The notes under the pieces: model-generated | Told to the model about the DNA's origin: nothing | The model's database searches: none | The model's input: the letters and a program-made list of their open reading frames with translations, nothing else | Source of the DNA: Rusavskia elegans | Taxonomy: Eukaryota; Ascomycota; Lecanoromycetes; Teloschistales; Teloschistaceae | Length of the DNA: 64,000 nt | Reading direction: 5' to 3' | Assembly (NCBI GenBank): GCA_011316305.1 | Contig: SAUG01000012.1 | Coordinates: forward strand, 62,001 to 126,000 | Program-made: the position numbers and the translations under genes | Shown here: positions 53,346 through 64,000 of the stretch, in pieces | Layout of the letters: the number at the start of each line of letters is the position of its first letter | How positions within the stretch are numbered: the stretch's first letter is position 1

Positions 53346-56300
53346 CTTGTGGTGTCAAGGAAATACCTTCATCCATCTGTGCTTGGGGTCTAGAAGCGCA
53401 ATGTTATTACGGTTGGTGGACAGTGATCGAGACAGAATATACGAGTAGTCGATGATTTCTCATAGGGCTGGGAATCCCTTACGAAACATTTTCACCAGTG
53501 GAAGCCCAAAAAAACCAACACTGGATGAGCGGTTTCAGTCCTGTGCGCCGATTCAATAGTTGGTTTGACATCTGAAGCCATGTGGTTTTGCTAAATAACT
53601 TGCAAATCATCCTGTTCCCCTACATTGTAGCGATGGGAGATTTCCTGCTCTACCAGCCTTTCTGGTGGAGACCCAATCCCAAACCTCAGCTGCTCCTATA
53701 TAATACATGGGTATAGTGCAACATAAAACAAAACATGTGCTTAAATATGGCAGTTTGCCCATGCTTTGGGAAGGATGGGCCTGGCTCGAGAACAATGGTC
53801 GACCGTCAGGAGGGGTTGAGCGTCGGGGGTCCCAGGACTGAAGGTGAGATGGCAGATGTGTTCGCGGAAGACAGGGATCAAGGAGTGATTGTTGGATGTA
53901 AGACCAGATGTAAGACCCATATCGATGATTGGGGGTTGGGTTGCACAGGTTGGTGTCATTCGAGAATCTCGATGGTTGAAGTCGCTGGATTGAAAGGAGC
54001 AGGAGAACCGGTATTGGATCCCACCACTGTCCAGCAGTCGGTGGTTTGATGAAGATGTCTTGTCTGGCCTTAATGGAGTTGGGTCGAGGTACCGTTGGCT
54101 TCTCGTGCGGAGGGTTGCCAGGTGAAGATAGCTATGGAAGCACAGATGGCCGAAGAAAATTGATGTTTGGTGGGTGATTTTGCTCTGGCCTATCGCTTAG
54201 GCAATTGTGGAAGCGGGCGGTTTGGAGGAGGACCTGGGCATGGCGGGTACTGAGGTTGACTCGGTCCGTGGTAGTTGGAAGGCATTGTGCGGGTAATTGA
54301 TGTTGTCGAAGGATGTTGAATGACGATCGGCAAGTGCTGGATGGCAGACACAGAGATATGCGAGTTCAAAAGGGATGACTTTTTTCGACGTTGGGGAATG
54401 AAAAGGTCCTGTGGGCTAGAGAAAGTTGCTGCTCTTGAATGTAAGAAGAAGAATGGGTAATGAGAGCAGGTCAGTGAAGAGCAAGCTTGACTGTGCCTTG
54501 AGGATATGACTGCTGAAGAGGATCTGATGTCTGGCGAAGAGATTTGAGCAACGACGAGCAGAAGAAGTATTTATGGACATTTGGAAGGCCGTTGACCGCA
54601 ACGACATTCCCGGGAGATTGGTTAGTGCCCACTGCCCCTGTTAGAGGTGCTGGCTGGACGGGCATGACGCCGAACTGGGGTCGATAACGGGCGTTATCCC
54701 GGTTGGACACGATCCGTATTCATTAGCTTGGTGACGCGGACTGACCTTGAAGCGTGGGTGCAAATTTTAGCAACAGGGCTGACGTTGTCGGTCAGGGGTG
54801 GTGCTAGGGAGTAGGGGCAAATTAGACCACCCCAATGGCCACACGATCGGTCAGGGTCACTCCTGACCCTTCAATCAGATTGCCCAGCGCTCCCTCCGTG
54901 TTCTTCTGGCGGTGTAGCATCCGACATGCACCGGCTGATGATGATGTTTGAACGTGGGTGGGGAAAAAGGGGGCCTCTTCCGCCAGTCAGGATAATCACT
55001 CAGTGCCTCGGAACCCCCAAAATTCGAGTCATGTCTCAAGATCCTGTTTCGTGGCGAAAGATGCAGATCGTGATCTCGATGCCCTGCACCCATGTTTCGC
55101 ATCGCACCCATTCACCACCAATTTGCTCTTCAAACTCCTCCACCTTTTCCGGATGAGTCCGACGCCCAATTATCCCAATATTGATCCTCATGATCTCCAT
55201 GCGCCTTCGGTATTACAAAGCGTTGGTCTGATGAGTAGAGGTGCATGACAAGCCGAGGGTGGGATACCATCCATCATCCAGATAGCTTCAGACCCCAATC
55301 GGCCAAGCCAACGGTTGTTACTGCTGCCTCGCAGTTGATTGGAACCGGCCCTGCAGTTGTATACACACTCAAGACTCACAGCACACTCTTGGCCAATTGC
55401 GACGACTGCTAATGGAAACCGTATCGGAATCATTGGTGAGTGTGTCGTGCGTGCTTCTATTTTTGGCCGTTGCTATCGACGCCGTGAAGCATTCTCCTCG
55501 CGACGGTATATGTCTAGTTGCCATGCCGTCGCCGGATGTTGGTGGTAGAATGGGATTGCTGTCAGCACCAATCCGTCCGGATGCATGGACCCCAAAGAGG
55601 TGGCTTCAGGCGGCCTCTGTGTGGCAGCCTTTTACTCCGTAGCGGACAGCAGATTGAGCATGACGCGATGGCGACTGTTGCGTGCTGCATCAAATTGCAA
55701 CTCAATCCAACTCTGCCCAGGGGGTGCTCCGTCACCAGGACCAACGGACCGATATCATCATCCACGGGAAGGCAAAACTTCAGTTGGTGGGCTGGCCAAG
55801 TTGGGTAGCGAGCCAGACCTGCAGTGCTGATCGCTGCAGGGGAGACAAGCATCAAACACGGAAACGCACGTGGCTGCTAGAATCCCCCCTGCATAGGTGG
55901 TCTTCAGGGGCCAAGGACAGTGGCTGCATCAAGCAGCAACCGCAGCCGAGTTGAACAGCCACCTGCGACGCTTTCATGCCACCACTCTGCAGTACGGAGT
56001 AGACACCCACCCCTTCTCAACGGGATCCTGCGTCTTGATTTCATCCAGGAGATTATTATCTCTTTGCCGTATGAACTCATTGGGAACGAAACGATAAGAC
56101 CGTCCGGTCTTCAGCATAGAACATCAAGAATGCCTCCTTTCGTTCCGGCTCCAAAACAAGCAGATCAATATCGGCACTGGGTTTACCGCGTGATGGAAAT
56201 AGTAAGAGAAGTACCAGTACCAGCAGCGGCGATTCTCTATTTCTCTCGAATCTGGGGTTGCTGCAGGTCATTCTAAAGGCTGCTTCTAGAACCACTGCCT

Positions 56301-57178
56301 CGGGTTCTCCGAAAGTGGCCGCCACTGCCAGAAGGAAGAGCAGCTAGACTACTAGCAACGTTGCTAGGTAAGGTACCCAAGGTCAGTAAGCGAGATTGGT
56401 GATTTGTATCAAGCTCGCAAAGGTCATCTCTAACAGAGGCAAGTGCGCTTGCTTTGTAATTGGCTCTTTGATTGGTGGCTTGATGACTGGACGAAATAGG
56501 AAATTGTTGCCTTCAACATCATACCATGACCGTATTATTTTGGGTGACACGGTTCTGGTTGCCCCCGTAATCACTATCCTCTGGAAAGGTAGGATGCTTC
56601 CGCCACCTTGCTGCATGATATGTTTCAACAGGCGTATGGTGACCCGAGCCAACTCCAGCTATAAACGAACTGTAATGATTTGGCAGTCCTCGGCCGAGGA
56701 CCGGTGGTTGAGCCGACTTATCTGCTTATCAACCAGGTCCCCGTGTCGCCTAACCATGGGTGCCGATTTTAGATTCGAAGTGTGAGGCAGGTAGAGTAGA
56801 GTATTATCCATGATTACCATCTCTCGCGCCTCACGATCGGAGATGTCGCGGCGCTGCTGATTTGGGTAGGTCATCGGTGATAGGGTCCATGCCAGTAGGA
56901 GTTTCAGGCAAATGTTTCTTCGCTGGTTGCGGTAAATGCAAATGCCGGGCGTAACAACGATGGACCTGGTAGCCTTGCAGACATGGAAGCGACAAAATAA
57001 CGATACCTATCCTGAGCCGTGCCTCTCTTCTCGCACCCATAGGCATGTCTCGATTGTCTGCCGTGTCATTACAATCCTGTGCATCCTTTTCCAGAAAGTT
57101 TTCCGGATCCAGGAGTGGGGACAAGCCTTGATGATGAGCTCACAAGCTGACGAGCTGACGAGTCATTCAATCCACCAC
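53346..57178. other. gene-poor region
   Basis: About 3.8 kb without a gene I can support. Frames up to about 150 codons occur on both strands, but they overlap, lack domain motifs and show no plausible splicing. Composition is close to average, not RIP-like. Decayed genes or a long non-coding RNA cannot be excluded. Confidence 0.5.
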
Positions 57179-58043
57179 CTATTCCTCTACCAATTGCGTG
57201 GAGGCGATCCATTCTTCCATCATCGCTTGGCCTACTCCCCCAGCCAGGTCTTTGCCTTTGACATTGCCCCTGCGCTTGACAACAAGGCACAGGATCCGCC
57301 CGTAGATGGAAAAGCCATCGTACGACGTTTTCATCCCAAATTTCTTCTTGTCATCCGTGTGAGGGTCTTCGTCCATTGGTGACTTGCCACGCCGCTGCAA
57401 GGTCTTCCGAGCCTGTGGTATTTCGTCGTTTGCCTTGTGTTCCGACTCGTCGGAAACGAATGATGTTGGATTGTCTACTGATGCTGACGTCCGGGTTTGG
57501 TCTTCTTCCGCAGCAGGGATATCTGCGAGGTTCATGGGTTTTTCCTCCTGGCTTTCTTCCCAGACTACAGCGGAATTTACAATATCTTCGACTTGAACGG
57601 GCACATCTCGCGTTCCTTCGCCGGTCAGTCTTGGGCGATTCGACCCAAGCCTAGGCTTCTCGGTCTTTGCTCGCTTTTCTTTGTGCAGGATGGCATGTCT
57701 GGAGCTAATCTCGGTCAGGAATACTGCAACCTCGAAGTCGTCTAGCACGTATGTCAGCTTTGGTCGCCATGGAAGCAAGCCTTGGCCGTCCGGATGCATG
57801 CATACCGTCGACCACAACATCTTTCCATCCTTTCCGTTTCCCACTTTTGCCTGATTTTGCCTTGGCATTCTCTTCTCGTAACTTTGGAAGTACCAACGGA
57901 CGGACAGCTTCAATGACCCGGGGCAGAACGGGGGAACGCTCGTTCAAGAGCCAGCGTTGGGCGTCAGCTGGGTTATCGAGGTAAATTCGACATTCCAGGA
58001 CAGAGTACTGGGTAATGCGAAGATAGCGGCGGATGGGTGGCAT
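57179..58043 (-). CDS. conserved fungal protein of unknown function
   Basis: Two exons, 58043-57806 and 57741-57179, joined by GTATGC...CTAG, give 266 residues. The N-terminus MPPIRRYLRITQYSVLECRIYLDNP and the join KDVVVD-DDFEVAVFLTE look strongly conserved, as does the end (SYDGFSIYGRILCLVVKRRG ... AMMEEWIASTQLVEE). The middle is acidic and low in complexity. I recognise the overall pattern as a protein widespread in Pezizomycotina but cannot assign a role. Its start codon is only 163 bp from the transposon block at 58207. Confidence 0.8.
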
Positions 58044-58769
58044 TGCGCAACCGGCCGAAATTGTCGTCAACGTAGGCAAACGTACAAAGCGAAGATGCTG
58101 GTTTCCATTGGCATCCTCATGTTGGCCCACGGTGAGTGCTTTCCGTCGCGACTATTAATCAAAGACACAAATGCCTTACGCGAGTGATGGAAGGTGCCGT
58201 TTCTTACCCCAGATTCGATAATTAGTGATAAAAACGTGATTATCCCCGCACTACCCACCAAAATTTTAGCGTGATTTAATAAGACCTCCACTACCTACAA
58301 TAATATTATTTTAACCTCTACTACTACCTTTAAGGTCCTTTAATCTATCTAATCCGATTAAATTAAAGCTATATATATTTTTTCTTTATACTAAATATAG
58401 CTCCCTCGCGCGCTACCCGAAATTTAAGTAATAACGCCGCTACCGTTATCGCCGGAGCTTTTTAAAAATATCCTTCTAATTCTGCCTCCGCTATAAAAAT
58501 ATCTCCGAAGCTATCGAAACGACAGGTAGATACGTTAAAGAAAAAGAAGGTAATTAAAAAGGAAACCGCTAAAAAGAAAGCCGCTAAAAAGATTACTATT
58601 AAAAAAAATACTACTATTATAGTAATCTTATTTAGGCGAACGCTATTAATAAAAAGTTATATAATATTAATCTTTTACGTTAATAATAGTCGCTTTCCTA
58701 TCTTTACTATATAGTATAATCGAATTAGTAATAGAAAAAAGAAAAATAAAGCGCAGTTATATATATAGT

Positions 58770-59177
58770 TGTTACGTCCACGATTCCACAGAGGTCCCCT
58801 GGAAGATTAACCAAGCAAGCGAGCCTAATTATCTATAGCCGTCTATAGCCGCTATAGCCGCTGCTTTTAGTAAAGCTTTTAGTATACGGCTACTATCGGC
58901 CTTTATAGCTACTTTTAATATATATATCGCTTATTATTTCTATAGATAGTTTCTTTCGTTAATTATTAATATAATTATTAAATATATTTCTACTATTCTC
59001 TTTTTAATTATTTTATAATAAAGACGCTTTATAATATTATAACCGTACCTCTATAGCTATATAGAATTAGTTACGATAACCTATACTAGGACTCCTTTAC
59101 TATTTAGTAGCTCGGACTACGTCTATAGCTATAGCTAGGCTCGAATATAATACCCTCTAATATATAGAAACGTTATA
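58770..59177 (+). repeat. 5' long terminal repeat
   Basis: 408 bp, matching 61722-62129 with scattered transitions; it retains more CpG/C-rich positions at its left end (ACGTCCACGATTCC) than the 3' copy, and the reverse at its right end. Confidence 0.88.
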
Positions 59178-61721
59178 CTTTAATAATTTACTCTATTATA
59201 TTTATTTCGTTATCCTATCCTACGAACCGAAGCGATAGTATTAAAATAGTAACTCTAGGTATCTATAAAGGAGATAAAAGATCTTTAAAACTATAGATTA
59301 TTTAGATAAATATTTACTTTATATTATACGTAAGCTAGTTTCCTAGCGAAACGATTAAAGTTTTATTTATAATATTATACCTAGAAAGGGCTGCCCTTAA
59401 TTAGGTATAGCCTCGAGTAAAAGACTATTTTAATAACCCGGAAGGATAAAGGAAAGATAAAATAATATAAATTTTTTACGTTTTTACTAACTTTATTATA
59501 GTTATAAAAGAAGCCTTTAGAGATAGTAATAAAGATAGGGTAACGAGCAGGAGATTTATAGTTTTAAAGTAATAGAAATCGGTAGCTACCTACGCTGTTT
59601 AGTTTAGAACGTTAGCTTATAAAATAGATTAGGAAGATTTAGCTCTAAAAGCCTACTTCTATAAAAGATTCTATATAAAAGTTAAAAAAGCTATAATAAC
59701 GATCGAAAAACTAGATTTACTAATAGATCTTATTAAACTAGCGATAAAAATCGATACTAGGTAATACAAAATATACTTAGATAAATAGGCGCTTATTAAA
59801 ATAGGACCCGTTAAAAGAAAGTTTAGAAGAGATCCGATAGAGCTCGATACTACCGAAAATAAAGGATCGCGAACTAAAGCTTATTATTTATACGGAAAGA
59901 TAGGATATCTTAAAAGGAATTACCTAACTAAAGAGATAATAGAGGTAACTAAAAATTAGTTCGAGGTAACAGAAAAATTACTCGGGAAAATAACTAATAA
60001 ATATATAGTAAAAAGCTAGTCAGCCTGCTATAATAATAATTACCGTATCTATCTATCGGATAAAAAGAAATCAGGATAATATTCTAAAGAACCTAAAGAA
60101 GCGTAAAAATTAAAGAGGTTAATAATCGGATTTAAACTATATAAAACCGAAAAACCTTTTACTATAGCGCTTAAAGTTAAAATCGGAAGTTAATAAATAA
60201 TCGCTCTCGTAAATAGAAAAAAAGATAATAAAATTATAAAAAGATTTTATAAAAAAATTAAAGGTTATATCTATAGGTAAATAACGTATAATAATAGAAT
60301 ACTAGATATTAAAGTTAAAACGAAATATAGATTAATTAAAGTAATAAATTTTATTATAATCGAGTTATAAAAAGACTATATAGTTTTAGAAAACGAATAG
60401 AAAGAATTAATTTTAGAAAAAATAACCGAAAAAAGTATAGTTAGTAAAAAAATAGAACCGTAGATAATATAACTCCTAGCCTATAAAAACCTGTTATATA
60501 AAAAATTAGATACTAAATCGATAATATCCTACGAAAAAATTAAAGACTTAGATATAAAATTTAAAGATAGCGGAAAAGTATAGAAAACGTAGATTTAGAA
60601 AAACTACTACTAGTTACTCTAAGAACTTACGAAAAAATATAATAAAAGCGGAGAACTAATTAAATAGCTATAGATAAACTACGTAAGAAAAGTATATACG
60701 AATATTATTAACGCTATAGATAAAATCGAATACTATAAATCTAACCGGATAAATTAAAATAAAGAAATTCCAGATCTAAAGTTTAGCGTTTAATCTAAAA
60801 ATAAAAACTTCGACTGGTTACTATTACTATTATTATAGGACGAGATAGTATCTTAAAATTAGGAGTTAATAAAGTTTTCGGAAAAACTAGAAATAACTTA
60901 TAATATAGATATTTAAATAGGGAATATATAGAGATAGTAGAGAAAAAACCTTTTACTAGACTTTCTTTAGAATCCTATAGTTTCTATAGGCTAAAAGAAG
61001 TTAAAATTTTTTAGAAACTAATCTATATTACCCGAATTAAATCTAGAAATCGATTTAACGGATACTTTTTACGCGGCTAGCGTAAAACTACCGGAAGAGT
61101 AGAATATAATAAAATTATCGATTTTATTAAAACGAACTAAGATACGTTACTTCTAAACGATAAAATTATTCTCGCGTTTATCTAAAGCGCGATAATAAGT
61201 AATAAAATACTTTTATTTACTAAAGAGTCGATAGAGGTCGGATTCCTAAATAAAATATTTATTATAAATTTTCTTTTCGGAATTAAAAAAGGATTCGATA
61301 TATTAATAAGCCTCGGAATATTTATTAAAAACGCTAGCGATATTAGAATGTAGTTTATTCTTTTTATCTTTAAGACGTTTTTCTAGATAAAGGTTAGTAA
61401 AAAAAAGTAAATAGCTAGTTAATATATAAGTAGTATTAGAAATTAGAAGGTTATAGGCCTTTTAAACCCGAGTATATTTACTATAGATATTACTACTAAC
61501 TTCGACCTTATATTCTTTTAAAGGATTACGAATATATAAAAAATAAAAAAAAGATATTTTAATCTTTTTCGATTAGATACGAACGAAGAACTTTAAACGG
61601 TTTTTTTATCGAAAATATATAATAGAAATACTTATTAAATAAATAAAAGAAGAAAAAAGATACCTTTTTATATCCTATATATAGTAACTAAACTAGGTAA
61701 AAAGCGATATAGAAGAGGTTA

Positions 61722-62129
61722 TATTACATCTACGACTCTATAGAAATTCCCTAGAAAATTAGCTAGGCAAGCGAGTCTAATTATCTATAGCTATCTATAG
61801 CCGCTATAGCCGCTGCTTTTAGTAGAACTTTTAGTATATAGCTACTATCGGCTTTTACGGCTACTTTTAATATATATATTATTTATTATTTCTATAGATA
61901 GCTTTTTTTATTAGTTATTAATATAATTATTAAATACGTCTCTACTATTCTCTTTTTAATTACTTTATAACGAAGACGCTTTATAATATCGTAACCGTAC
62001 TTCTACGGCTATATAGAATTAGTTACAATAACCTATACTAGAACTCCTTTACTATTTAGTAGCTCGGACTACGTCTACGGCTATAGCTAGGCTCGAGCGT
62101 AACGCCCTCTAATACACAGGGACGTTACA
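61722..62129 (+). repeat. 3' long terminal repeat
   Basis: 408 bp, preceded by a purine-rich stretch (GATATAGAAGAGG) that may be the polypurine tract. Ends with an intact GACGTTACA. Confidence 0.88.
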
Positions 62130-62500
62130 ATAGTAACCGGCGGCGGTAGCGGCGAATCCTAGTCCGAATTCTATCCTATTAGCTCTACTATAAATTATAG
62201 GGTAATAGATAAATAGCAACTTTAGAATTACCGCTTTAAACGTACCTAAACGACGTTAATATAGTAGTAGAGGTTAAAATATAGTAGTAGAGGTCTTATT
62301 AAATCACGCCAAAATTTTGGTAGGTAGTGCGGGGATAATTACGTTTTTATCACTAATTATCGAATCTGGGGTACCGCCGGGTTAAATCCGAGGATCTTCT
62401 CCACCTCCTCTTCTCCTTTTCCCAGCGACCTTTTCTCACTCTTCTCGTAATATTGGAAAAAGGCCAACCGTGTCGGGCAGAAAGAGCCAGCCCCGCTGGT

Positions 62501-64000
62501 ATGCGGCCGTCCAGGCCCAGTGCTGTGAGCTTTCCTTCAGGATCGAGCCAGAAGAGCCAGAAGTCAGCTCGCCATGCTTTCAATCCGCTCGATGATCCGC
62601 GCCCAATTCCCTTCAAGTTCCTCAGCACGCACCATCTTGTCATAACAACAGCCCAGGGCGTCTATACATGCGGTAGCCATGGCATCACCGAGATCTTCAG
62701 ATCAGGGAGTAAAGGTATCGTTGCTGCCAAGCGAGCAAGCAGTGGCTCTGGGATCCTTGCCGTCGCTGATGACCACTTAATCATCCTCCATGATGTTCGA
62801 AAGGGAATGCAATCAAGCTATTGGTTGAGAAGTGCAGACGTCTGTCATCGCTGTTCACTTCCTTCCCAACGCTTACATACCTTCATAGGATCGCGTACGC
62901 ATGCTCAAATATGCAAAGGTATCAAATCGCCTTTTCTTCACCACCGCCTTACAAGATGCGGTGCAAACGTACGATCTGGAGCATTCTGCCCTCTTGGGAT
63001 CAGCATATGAGCATCCTAAACCCCCGAACGCTTTTGCCGTTTCATCGACATCTCATCTGCTACTCTCTGCGTCAGAATCACCCACCGTGATTCAGCTGAC
63101 GAACCTTCTCCTGGGTACTCGCCCTCTACTGTTGCGTCCCCAATGCTCTTCTGCATCTGTCGTCGTGGTTGAATTCCATCCAGAACGAGGGAACATATTC
63201 ATGCTAGCTTTTGCTGATGGTACTTGTGCTGCGTATGATGCTGCATTTATCTTTCGTGACGGTGGCACAGGTGAAAGGAGATCCGGGGCATCAGGAGCTG
63301 AAGTTCGATGGGAAATCGCTCATATCAAGGGACTGCATCCTCCTCCCAAAATGAACGGCACGACACAGAGCAGCCATGGTACAGACGTGATCGGTGTCGA
63401 TCCTGCCTTGGATCGTGACCAAGCTATAGGGATAACAGCGGCAGCTTTCGTCCCAGGACACAAAACGACCGTGGTCACTTCGGGCTCGGACGGTAAATGC
63501 TGTCTGCTTGACTTTGCGGCATCGGAAGCTCGCAAGGCAAATCTCATGCGCTCCTGGCACGTTGCCGGCTCTGCCACATCTCTCTCACTATTAGCCCCAA
63601 GCCCTCAGGATGGTACATCGCTTCCCATCGCCGGACTCAGGGATCGTGACACCCATGAACCAATGATCTACATGGCTGTTGGATGCCGAGACAGCAAAGT
63701 ATACATCTTCGATCTCAATGGCAATCTTCTCTGGGAACAGACCATGTTTCAGGGGGGCTCCGGCATCCTAGATGTTGAATGGATGGAAGGCGACGATTGG
63801 CCGCAGCCACTACCTTCGCGACCCGCCCACGCAAAAACACCCAAGTCAAATTCCAGTAGCAGCAGGAAAAGCCCTGGTTCAGTGCTTGCTGGCGGTAGAG
63901 TTACCGCAGAAGAGATAGTGGCTGTCCTGGATGACGTTGATCCTGATGAAAAGTCTTGGGATATCAGACATGTTGGTCGATCCAAGGAGATTGGGACACA
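62501..64000 (+). CDS. WD40-like repeat protein, 3' end outside window
   Basis: Exon 1 62501-62839 and exon 2 from 62889 to the window edge give at least 483 residues. The join at RSAD-DRVRML shifts frame and restores a beta-propeller-like pattern. Blade-like strands are visible: GVYTCGSHGITEIF, ILAVADDHLIILHD, RLFFTTALQDAVQTYDL, HLLLSASESPTVIQL, FHPERGNIFMLAFADGTCAAYD, TVVTSGSDGKCCLLDF and MAVGCRDSKVYIFDLNGNLLWE. WD40 propellers are protein-interaction platforms; partner unknown. The intron donor is GTCTGT, which is weak. The start ATG at 62501 is 130 bp from the transposon arm. Confidence 0.8.

Larger units (their letters stand above)
58770..62129 (+). mobile_element. RIP-decayed Ty3/gypsy-type LTR retrotransposon
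   Basis: Two direct LTRs of 408 bp (58770-59177 and 61722-62129) bound an internal part of 2544 bp. The LTRs run from TGTTACGTC to GACGTTACA, with TATTACATC at the start of the 3' copy and a decayed CGTTATA at the end of the 5' copy. The five-base target duplication ATAGT lies exactly outside both ends (58765-58769 and 62130-62134). A gag-like reading frame is visible before and around 59700 (ELAVKIDTR-type residues) and a decayed CCHC zinc knuckle at 59882-59923. No intact protease, reverse transcriptase or integrase was found, and the interior is too short for full gag-pol, so this copy is non-autonomous or deleted. Orientation is given by gag. Confidence 0.88.
58207..62371. mobile_element. 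TIR element (TA target site) carrying a nested retrotransposon
   Basis: Arms at 58207-58294 and 62284-62371 are inverted copies, 88 bp each, with four mismatches by eye, all transitions. Each arm starts CCCCAGATTCGATAATTAG and is flanked outside by TA (58205-58206 and 62372-62373), as for Tc1/mariner-type insertions. Removing the nested element and one copy of its target duplication leaves about 800 bp, too short for a complete transposase, so it is probably a non-autonomous relative. It is very AT-rich with many TpA steps, as expected after RIP. Confidence 0.85.

Noticed and set aside
53735..57124. Several frames of 70-150 codons in the 53.4-57.1 kb region
   Set aside because: They overlap on both strands, lack motifs and cannot be joined by plausible introns.

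Overview
This window comes from the nuclear genome of a filamentous ascomycete (Pezizomycotina). The evidence is short (about 45-60 nt) GT-AG introns with CTRAY-like branch sites, gene-dense DNA on both strands, an AT-rich transposon block decayed in the TpA-rich manner of repeat-induced point mutation (RIP), and fungal-type proteins (Sso-type syntaxin, Rrn9-like factor, Sam37, GH64 glucanase, Zrt-type ZIP transporter). The class cannot be fixed from this sequence. Gene models below were joined exon by exon from frame, splice sites and family similarity recognised by eye; no database search was run.

Layout. 1-2.9 kb: gene-free, with one fold-back hairpin. 2.9-12 kb: ZIP zinc transporter, an ACSF3/malonyl-CoA synthetase-like enzyme, ribosomal protein uS5 (RPS2) divergent from a BolA protein, and a large low-complexity protein of unknown role. 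13-25 kb: an accessory-looking stretch of secreted or poorly conserved proteins (a cysteine-rich 933-residue secreted protein, an F-box protein, two small secreted proteins, a DXD glycosyltransferase) separated by long empty spacers. 25-31.9 kb: a 13-exon SLIP-GC/dynamin-like GTPase, a doubtful ORF and an Rrn9-like RNA polymerase I factor. 32-43 kb: a NodB-type deacetylase, a membrane protein gene with an in-frame stop, Sac1 phosphoinositide phosphatase divergent from Rab5, an Sso-type syntaxin, and GH64 glucanase. 44.6-46.7 kb: a secreted repetitive protein containing 196 consecutive prolines encoded by a near-perfect CCT array. 47-53.4 kb: eIF4E, a Mpv17/Sym1 protein divergent from folylpolyglutamate synthase, and Sam37/metaxin. 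53.4-57.1 kb: no convincing gene. 57.2-64 kb: a conserved fungal protein and a WD40-like gene whose short shared promoter is split by a 4.2-kb nested transposon.

Functional themes: membrane traffic (Sac1, Rab5, syntaxin), mitochondria (Sam37, Sym1, BolA, ACSF3-like, FPGS), translation and rRNA synthesis (RPS2, eIF4E, Rrn9-like) and wall or secreted functions (deacetylase, GH64, several signal-peptide proteins). There is no biosynthetic cluster in the usual sense. The most unusual features are the polyproline gene with its repeated VGAP motifs and a perfect 10-10-10 dyad beside its TATA box, the LTR retrotransposon nested in a TA-flanked TIR element, and several odd splice sites (a 10-nt microexon, a GC-AG intron, AAG acceptors).
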